From positions 1-19,234 of the forward strand of contig MSXM01000089.1 in the NCBI GenBank assembly GCA_002083565.1: a DNA stretch of 19,234 bases. The letters are read 5' to 3'. A program made the translations under genes and the position numbers. This DNA is from Nitrospira sp. ST-bin4 (GTDB lineage Bacteria; Nitrospirota; Nitrospiria; Nitrospirales; Nitrospiraceae). Numbering within the stretch: the first letter of the stretch is position 1; every line of letters begins with the position of its first letter. The notes below the pieces were generated by a model. The model saw only the letters and a program-made list of their open reading frames with translations, made no database searches and had not been told where the DNA came from. Below, one piece after another: positions 14,715 to 19,234 of this stretch.

Positions 14715-14933
14715 CTCCATGGAAGTCTGGAAACTGGAGCACTCGCAAAAGGGTTAGTCCCATAGGCCTAATCCTGCACTGCTTCTGTAGCCCAAAAGCT
14801 CGCCAGCCTGGGCCTTCTGCGAGGTTGCGGAAAGAACGGCAAACAGATTAGAGTGTGTGAGTAAGCCTGTGAAAAATCGTTACTCTTTAGTCAAACTAGT
14901 CAAGTCAACCTTTCACTCGGAGTGTAGGCCGCA
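14715..14933 (+). promoter_or_regulatory. Long structured 5' leader of the oxidoreductase operon, or a separate small RNA
   Basis: No gene is visible in this stretch. From the predicted transcription start it can form several local hairpins: CTCCA/TGGAG near the 5' end, an 8-base stem AGGGTTAG (14750-14757) with CTAATCCT (14768-14775), and CTCGC (14799-14803) with GCGAG (14819-14823). Near the start codon the ribosome binding element GGAG lies within the dyad CACTCGGAGTG (14914-14924), which could hide it. Complementary ACTC and GAGTG segments occur several times in the leader, which would allow alternative pairings. I see no match to the TPP, cobalamin, glycine or c-di-GMP riboswitch motifs, nor to tmRNA or RNase P. 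A 6S-like RNA cannot be excluded. Confidence 0.45.
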
Positions 14934-15569
14934 ATGAGCGAGTACCGTGTGCTCCCAGGTCCTGAACACTTTCTACCCCCAGCGGCCGCCAGCATGGGTA
15001 TCCAGTTGCCGAACCCGGGCGAAGCCCATATCAACGGCGTCATCGCCCCGGAGGAAAAGGCGTACGAGGAGGCCGCGCGGCAGTTTCTGATGGCGAAAGT
15101 GCCGACGATTTTTCCCGGCCCGCTGGTCCTATGGGCCTGGAATGAAAAGGCGGCAAAGAAAGCAACCGCCATCCGGCATCTGTACAACACATTGAAGGAA
15201 TGTGTTCAACCGGGCCAACATGCGATGCTGATCCCCATGCCGGATTATCGACCCAAATACCCGAAGATCAATCCAGAAGTTGAAATCAATCCCAACCACC
15301 CGAATCTGACCATCTGGCACAACAAAATCGACTGCTGCATGTTTGTCGGCGTGCATTGTCATCAAGCCAATTTGTCGCTGAAAATTATTCGTGGCGGCAC
15401 CTCATGCTATACGATCGCCATGTGCGCACAAGCCGGCCACGAAGACGCGATGCTGTCGTTCCGCGACGCATCGGTCGAGAAAATCATGAAACTGGCCGAG
15501 ACGATCAAACGGTTAAAAGGAACAGTCCAACCACGGCTGGAATCAGCCAAGAACGGAGCTTCCAGCTAA
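14934..15569 (+). CDS. porE: Fifth subunit (PorE-like) of a five-subunit pyruvate/2-oxoacid:ferredoxin oxidoreductase
   Basis: A 211-residue soluble protein, the first gene of the operon. It lacks the known oxidoreductase catalytic motifs and has no CxxC cluster motif. Its cysteines are scattered, for instance NKIDCCMFVGVHCHQ and GGTSCYTIAMCAQAGHEDA in the C-terminal half. By position and size it corresponds to the small E subunit of the five-subunit enzymes of Hydrogenobacter thermophilus and Nitrospira, whose role is not established. It may stabilise the complex, and oxygen tolerance has been suggested for this enzyme type. GGAG lies 11 bases before the ATG, a long spacing, inside a small dyad. 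porA follows after 36 bases. The subunit assignment rests mainly on context. Confidence 0.7.
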   Translation: MSEYRVLPGPEHFLPPAAASMGIQLPNPGEAHINGVIAPEEKAYEEAARQFLMAKVPTIFPGPLVLWAWNEKAAKKATAIRHLYNTLKECVQPGQHAMLIPMPDYRPKYPKINPEVEINPNHPNLTIWHNKIDCCMFVGVHCHQANLSLKIIRGGTSCYTIAMCAQAGHEDAMLSFRDASVEKIMKLAETIKRLKGTVQPRLESAKNGASS

Positions 15570-15605
15570 GAACCGGAAGCTCAAGCCAAAAAGGAGGCTG
15601 GATCC

Positions 15606-16817
15606 ATGGCTACACCCCCCTCGGTTATCGGGACACAGAACAAAAAGGGACAAACCTACACAGACGCCTGGAAGCTCATGAATGAAGCTCCAAGGACCCC
15701 GTCGTTCTTTACGGGTTCCGAGGTCATCAAGGAAGCCGTCCGTCGATCCAGCTGCGATGTGATGATTGCCTATCCCATCACTCCACAATCGGAAGCGGCA
15801 GCGTTGATCGGTGAATTGTTTGCCGAAGGATATATCGGTGACTATTTCCGCGGCGAGAGCGAATTCGCGGTTATGTCGCAATGCGCCGGCGCGGCATTCG
15901 GCGGTGCCCGTGTGTTCACAACGACAGCAGGCCCCGGCACGATGCGCGCGATGGAAAACTTCCCGATGTGGGCCGGTGCGCGGCTGCCGATTCAAATGAT
16001 CGTCACCTGCCGAGGCATCAATTCGCCGCTCTCGATCCAACCGGACACACTGGAAATCGCCTACCTGCTGAATACCGGCATGCTCGTCTGGCATGCGGAA
16101 ACAGCACAGGACTTTTTTGATTGGATTCTGAAGGGGTATATGGTGTCGGAAGAGCCGGATGTGCATCTGCCTCTCGCGCTCTGCTGCGACGGGTTCTTTG
16201 TGACGCACACGAAAGACGTGGTCAATCTCACGCCGGCCGACATGTGCCTGCCGCCGTACGACCCCTATCGCTCACCGGTGCCCTGCATGGATATGGAATG
16301 CCCGCCGGTCCGCATGATGCGCGATCCGTTCGTGATGAAGAGCAACTACATCAGCTATGCAACCCACGCGAGCTGGCAGCAGGAAATCTGGGCCGCGATC
16401 GAACGGTCGAGGAAACACTCAATCCATTGGCTGAACGGCCTGATCGACACGGAAAACACCGATGCCGATATCTTGATCGTGGCATCCGGCACGGCTGTTT
16501 CACAGGGGCGCGAAGCCATCCGCCTCCTGGAAGAAGAAGGCGTGCGTTGCGGGCTCGTCAAGGTAAAAACACTGCGTCCCTGGCCGGAAGAGGAAATCCG
16601 TGAAGCCACGAAGAACGCCAAGCATATCTTCGTCCCGGAGTTCAATGTAACCGGCTGGCTGGCCAAGGAAATCCGTGCCACCATCCCGAATCCGCATCGC
16701 GTCCATGCCGGCCCGCACGTTTGCGGCGGCATGACGATGCCGCCAGAAATCATCGTGTCTGAAATCAAGACGGCCCTCGGGATGAAGTCCTTCTCCCTGG
16801 CCGGTCGTGGAAGCTGA
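15606..16817 (+). CDS. porA: Pyruvate:ferredoxin oxidoreductase alpha subunit
   Basis: The alpha subunit contributes the pyrimidine-binding side of the thiamine diphosphate site and domain II of 2-oxoacid:ferredoxin oxidoreductases. The 403-residue protein has the family motif AYPITPQSEAA (55-65), the conserved GESEFAVMSQCAGAAFGGAR (83-102) and TTAGPGTM (106-113). RGINSPLSIQPD (136-147) is closer in form to the pyruvate-type R-x-x-x-x-P-L-x-I segment than to the GPSTG segment of 2-oxoglutarate enzymes. The C-terminal part (about 285-395) is the transketolase-C-like domain with ILIVASGTAVSQGREAIRLL. GGAGG lies eight bases before the ATG. With B, G and D it reduces ferredoxin from pyruvate, or in reverse fixes CO2 onto acetyl-CoA in the reductive TCA cycle. 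The substrate is inferred; 2-oxoglutarate is the alternative. Confidence 0.9.
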   Translation: MATPPSVIGTQNKKGQTYTDAWKLMNEAPRTPSFFTGSEVIKEAVRRSSCDVMIAYPITPQSEAAALIGELFAEGYIGDYFRGESEFAVMSQCAGAAFGGARVFTTTAGPGTMRAMENFPMWAGARLPIQMIVTCRGINSPLSIQPDTLEIAYLLNTGMLVWHAETAQDFFDWILKGYMVSEEPDVHLPLALCCDGFFVTHTKDVVNLTPADMCLPPYDPYRSPVPCMDMECPPVRMMRDPFVMKSNYISYATHASWQQEIWAAIERSRKHSIHWLNGLIDTENTDADILIVASGTAVSQGREAIRLLEEEGVRCGLVKVKTLRPWPEEEIREATKNAKHIFVPEFNVTGWLAKEIRATIPNPHRVHAGPHVCGGMTMPPEIIVSEIKTALGMKSFSLAGRGS

Positions 16818-16871
16818 TCAGTACTGACATTGAACCGGGCCGCTCCCACGAGCGACCCTGAGGAGGCCCTA

Positions 16872-17780
16872 ATGAGCAAAGAGCGTATTCAAATCTCTGA
16901 AGACCTGTACGACATCATGCCGTCGGACTATCAGGATCTCGTGAAGAGCGCCACCTACGGCAAGGAAGATCGTGGCTGGAAAGACATCGGTTCCTCCAAG
17001 GAACTCATCGAGCAGCACTCGCTCTGCGCCGGCTGCCCGGAGTCCATGGCCTTCCGCTATATCCTGGCCTCGCTTCCGAACCCGGAAGACACCGTCATGG
17101 TCGGCTCCACAGGCTGCACCAGCCTGGTGTTTCCAATGGTGGCCGTACATAACATTCACTCTCTGTTCGGCAACCAGAATGCGATCGCTTCCGGCCTGAA
17201 GCGGGCTTTGAGCGTCCGCTTCCCGGGCCGCATCAAGGATGTCGTCGTCCTTGCCGGCGATGGCGCAACCGTCGACATCGGTTTGGACATGACGTTGCAA
17301 GCCTGGTTCAGACAAGAAAAGTTCACGACGATTTGCTTCGACAATGAGCTCTATGCCAATACCGGCGGTCAGGAAAGCGGATTGATGCAAAAGGGGTTCG
17401 TCGCCAAGATGGCCCCGGTCGGCAAACTGTTCGACAAGGTGCGGCTGCCTGAGATCGCCCGCGAGTCCGGCTGCCACTATGTCGTCAATTGCACGGTCAG
17501 CAAGCCGTCTCTGGTCGAAAAGGTCATCCGTAACGCCGTCCATGTAGCCCGTGAGATCGGCCCGACCTATCTGCAGCTCTACACGCCCTGCATTCTGGAA
17601 ATCGGCAAGAACAGCATGGAAGGGCTGCAAGAGATGCGTGATTCGGAGAAGCCGACCGAGCGGTTTGCCTACAAGGAATACGTCAGCGAGCCGGCCAAGC
17701 AATTGCTTGCCGAATTGGCGGCGAAGGACAAGGAACGGAAAGCAGCTGCCAAACAGCTGGCGAGCCAGGCATCAGCGTAA
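16872..17780 (+). CDS. porB: Pyruvate:ferredoxin oxidoreductase beta subunit
   Basis: The beta subunit binds thiamine diphosphate and one [4Fe-4S] cluster. The 302-residue protein has the thiamine-diphosphate motif starting AGDGATVDIG (128-137) and ending in FDNELYANTGGQ (156-167). Cluster cysteines are Cys52 and Cys55 in SLCAGCPES, Cys82 in STGCTS, and probably Cys207 in NCTVSKPS, the usual spread for POR beta. The ATG at 16872 has GAGGAGG five bases upstream. The frame is open to an ATG at 16830, but this lacks a ribosome binding site. A charged C-terminal tail (KDKERKAAAKQLASQASA) extends past the conserved part. It lies 54 bases after porA and 19 bases before porG. Confidence 0.93.
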   Translation: MSKERIQISEDLYDIMPSDYQDLVKSATYGKEDRGWKDIGSSKELIEQHSLCAGCPESMAFRYILASLPNPEDTVMVGSTGCTSLVFPMVAVHNIHSLFGNQNAIASGLKRALSVRFPGRIKDVVVLAGDGATVDIGLDMTLQAWFRQEKFTTICFDNELYANTGGQESGLMQKGFVAKMAPVGKLFDKVRLPEIARESGCHYVVNCTVSKPSLVEKVIRNAVHVAREIGPTYLQLYTPCILEIGKNSMEGLQEMRDSEKPTERFAYKEYVSEPAKQLLAELAAKDKERKAAAKQLASQASA

Positions 17781-17799
17781 TCAGACCGGAGGCAGACAT

Positions 17800-18507
17800 A
17801 TGATTAAGCGACGATTAAATATTCGGATGTCGGGTTTGGGCGGACAAGGCGCGGTCACGGCTGCGCACGTCTTGGCCATGGCTGCCAACCGCGACGGTAA
17901 GTTTTCCATCTCCAACCCGTTCTTCGGCGCCGAGAAGCGCATGGCGCCGGCGGAGAGTTATTGCCGCATCGGCATCGAGCGGATCTACGACCGCGGCGAG
18001 TTGGTATTCCCCGATGTCATTCAGGTCTTCCATCCCCAAGTCATCACCATGGGAAAGAGCTACACCATGCCCTTTTACTCCGGCGTGAAGGAAGGCGGCG
18101 TGGTCGTCATCAACTCAGCCCAGCCATTGCTGTCCGATGACGATGTGGAGCGGCTCAAGGATTTGAATGTGGCGGTGTTTTATATCGCAGGTACCGAGTT
18201 GGCCATTGAAGTGGCCGGCACCGAGCTCTCGACGAATATGGCGATGATCGGCTCCGTTGCAGGCATTACCAAGTGCGTCTCGATGGACGCTCTCGACGGC
18301 GCGCTCCAAGAGCGGTTCGGCAAGAAATTCGTGGCTTCCGGAGGAACCGCCTCCCTGGACGAAGCCATCAAGAAGAAATTCGCCAAGAAGGAAATGCTGC
18401 TGGCCAAAAACTTGGCAACCGTGAAGGCAGCCTACGAGATTGCCAGCGAATGGGCTGACAAGAACAAAATCGAGTTGCGCATCGGAAATCCGGCTGTCGC
18501 GGCTTAA
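17800..18507 (+). CDS. porG: Pyruvate:ferredoxin oxidoreductase gamma subunit
   Basis: The gamma subunit belongs to the 2-oxoacid:ferredoxin oxidoreductase gamma family, which helps bind coenzyme A and completes the catalytic core. The 235-residue protein starts with NIRMSGLGGQGAVTAAHVLA (7-26), holding the GxGGQG motif, followed by NPFFGAEKRMAPAESYCRI (39-57), where gamma subunits usually carry a GxExRG-like segment. It has about 40 extra C-terminal residues rich in lysine. GGAGG lies seven bases before the ATG. A longer open frame starting within porB exists but has no family support. The 21-base gap to porD fits one polycistronic mRNA. Confidence 0.92.
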   Translation: MIKRRLNIRMSGLGGQGAVTAAHVLAMAANRDGKFSISNPFFGAEKRMAPAESYCRIGIERIYDRGELVFPDVIQVFHPQVITMGKSYTMPFYSGVKEGGVVVINSAQPLLSDDDVERLKDLNVAVFYIAGTELAIEVAGTELSTNMAMIGSVAGITKCVSMDALDGALQERFGKKFVASGGTASLDEAIKKKFAKKEMLLAKNLATVKAAYEIASEWADKNKIELRIGNPAVAA

Positions 18508-18528
18508 GAGAAGAAGGAACCCACTTGC

Positions 18529-18807
18529 ATGTATAACGTAGCGCAGGTCATCGACGAAAAGTGCACCGCAAAGAAGGGCTGCCGGCTCTGTATCATGTAT
18601 TGCCCGGAAGCGAACTGTCTGGACTTGAACAGCAACAAGATGGTGGCCGAAGTCACCATCGATCGCTGCAAGGGTTGCGAGCTCTGCGTGATCGTCTGTG
18701 ACGCCGCCAAACACTTCGCCATCACCATGCAAGCCGTCAGCGCCACCGGGCAGCTGATGACCAAGAAGGGTGAATCAGCGGCGCTGGGGCAAGCCTACCA
18801 GGGTTAA
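18529..18807 (+). CDS. porD: Pyruvate:ferredoxin oxidoreductase delta subunit, 2x[4Fe-4S] ferredoxin type
   Basis: A 92-residue ferredoxin-like subunit that passes electrons from the beta-subunit cluster to external ferredoxin. The second cluster motif is classical: Cys47, Cys50, Cys53 and Cys57 in RCKGCELCVIVCDA. The first is unusual: Cys12, Cys18, Cys21 and Cys25 in KCTAKKGCRLCIMYCPE, with five residues rather than two between the first two cysteines, and an extra Cys30 nearby. Electron transfer through two [4Fe-4S] clusters is inferred from these. GAAGGA lies about ten bases before the ATG. It is the last gene of the operon; a strong terminator follows 22 bases after the stop. Confidence 0.92.
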   Translation: MYNVAQVIDEKCTAKKGCRLCIMYCPEANCLDLNSNKMVAEVTIDRCKGCELCVIVCDAAKHFAITMQAVSATGQLMTKKGESAALGQAYQG

Positions 18808-18829
18808 GCAATCGCGGGGTAAGACTCGC

Positions 18830-18863
18830 AAAACCCCATGGCGTTCGCGCTATGGGGTTTTTT
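18830..18863 (+). terminator. Intrinsic terminator with UUCG loop, end of the oxidoreductase operon
   Basis: A 14-base-pair stem (18830-18843 with 18848-18861, one G-U pair) encloses the extra-stable UUCG tetraloop and runs straight into six T residues followed by C. It closes the por operon 22 bases after porD. The downstream small gene starts 19 bases later and so probably depends on read-through or its own promoter. The stem is A-tract/T-tract symmetric but no gene converges on it. Confidence 0.92.
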
Positions 18864-18882
18864 CTTGGGTACGAGGGGACCA

Positions 18883-19152
18883 ATGGAAAACGAAGATAAC
18901 ACAATTGATGAACTACTCAGTGAGATTTCCGGCTTGATCACCCTCTACCCCAAAGCCATCGAACGGCAGGCGGCGATCATTCAAGCGACCGGCAAAGACC
19001 CGGAGCTGGTGGACAAGCTTGTCAAAGCAGCCGATACGATGCGGGACAGCGGCAATCTGTACCTGACCTGGGCTAAACACTACGCCGCCGTAGCCAAAGG
19101 CAACACAGATGCCTCTTCCGACGAGGACGAGACCGAAGATTTCGACGTTTAA
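18883..19152 (+). CDS. Small acidic protein of unknown function
   Basis: An 89-residue protein rich in helix-forming residues, without signal peptide, membrane segment or cysteine. It starts MENEDNTIDELLSEISGL and ends with a strongly acidic tail, SSDEDETEDFDV. The centre, with LVDKLVKAADTMRDSGN, suggests a short helical bundle. I do not recognise a family. The ATG at 18883 follows GAGGGG by about five bases, a good ribosome binding site; the longer frame beginning at 18838 would start inside the terminator hairpin and is rejected. It lies between the end of the por operon and a tRNA gene. Confidence 0.7.
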   Translation: MENEDNTIDELLSEISGLITLYPKAIERQAAIIQATGKDPELVDKLVKAADTMRDSGNLYLTWAKHYAAVAKGNTDASSDEDETEDFDV

Positions 19153-19182
19153 AAAGTCGTTCCCCTCGGCATCCCCATTTGC

Positions 19183-19188
19183 TAGAAT
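19183..19188 (+). promoter_or_regulatory. Possible -10 element of the tRNA gene
   Basis: TAGAAT differs from the TATAAT consensus at one position and lies 28 bases before the tRNA. The matching -35 region (about 19160, TTCCCC) is poor. It is offered because a tRNA transcript would be expected to start near 19195, but support is weak. Confidence 0.3.
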
Positions 19189-19215
19189 ACGCCGCACTTC
19201 CGATTGACCCTTCGT

Positions 19216-19234
19216 TCCCCGGTAGCTCAGTTGG
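19216..19234 (+). tRNA. 5' end of a tRNA gene, probably tRNA-Asn (cut by the window edge)
   Basis: The last 19 bases fit a tRNA 5' end: a seven-base acceptor strand TCCCCGG, then TA at positions 8-9, then the D-arm GCTCAGTTGG. An acceptor beginning with T and reading TCCCCGG is typical of bacterial tRNA-Asn, but the anticodon lies outside the window, so the amino acid is a guess. No tRNA-adjacent integrase is visible here. Confidence 0.75.

Noticed and set aside
14715..14933. Riboswitch of the TPP class, expected because the enzyme uses thiamine diphosphate
   Set aside because: The conserved CTGAGA and neighbouring TPP motifs are absent. Only generic hairpins are visible.
17551..17799. Upstream extension of porG into porB
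   Set aside because: The extension is out of frame with porB coding sequence, has no family match, and a strong ribosome binding site precedes the ATG at 17800.

Overview
The window looks like a chromosomal segment of a Nitrospira-type bacterium (phylum Nitrospirota). This is an inference from three things: a five-gene oxygen-tolerant-style pyruvate:ferredoxin oxidoreductase cluster of the kind used in the reductive TCA cycle of Nitrospira and Hydrogenobacter, the short form of HisG, and the dense housekeeping block rho-rpmE-prfA-prmC-murA-his. No rRNA is present. GC content is moderately high except in the accessory patch at about 3.5-4.5 kb and in the gap at 12.0-12.5 kb.

Left half (1-12026, almost all minus strand, so read right to left): rho, rpmE (closed by a strong terminator), prfA, prmC, murA, hisG, hisD, hisB. 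The genes from prfA to hisB are packed with gaps of 0-17 bases or 4-base overlaps, so they look like one operon joining translation release (RF1 and its methyltransferase), peptidoglycan precursor synthesis and histidine synthesis. A hairpin follows hisB. The histidine genes then resume with hisH, a lipoprotein gene, hisA and hisF (cut by the window edge).

Between hisB and hisH lies an accessory patch of about 1.9 kb: a plus-strand MntA/HepT type VII toxin-antitoxin pair and a minus-strand DUF5677-like gene. Between hisH and the lipoprotein gene lies a 194-base fold-back element with inverted ends, bordered by TA, that looks like a non-autonomous mobile repeat (MITE-like). Its edge supplies the hisH stop codon. 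A second, G-rich/C-rich inverted repeat fills the hisA-hisF gap. Thus the his gene string has been opened or decorated at three places.

Right half (12532-19234, plus strand): a DUF2203 protein and a YciI-like protein, a secreted TPR protein, then the oxidoreductase operon in the order E-A-B-G-D. That operon starts from a promoter with both hexamers at exact sigma-70 consensus and carries a structured leader of about 219 bases. It ends in a textbook terminator with a UUCG loop. A small acidic protein of unknown function and the first 19 bases of a tRNA gene (probably tRNA-Asn) close the window.

I did not find CRISPR arrays, phage genes or transposase genes. The most unusual items are the fold-back element, the accessory patch splitting the his genes, and the long leader of the oxidoreductase operon.
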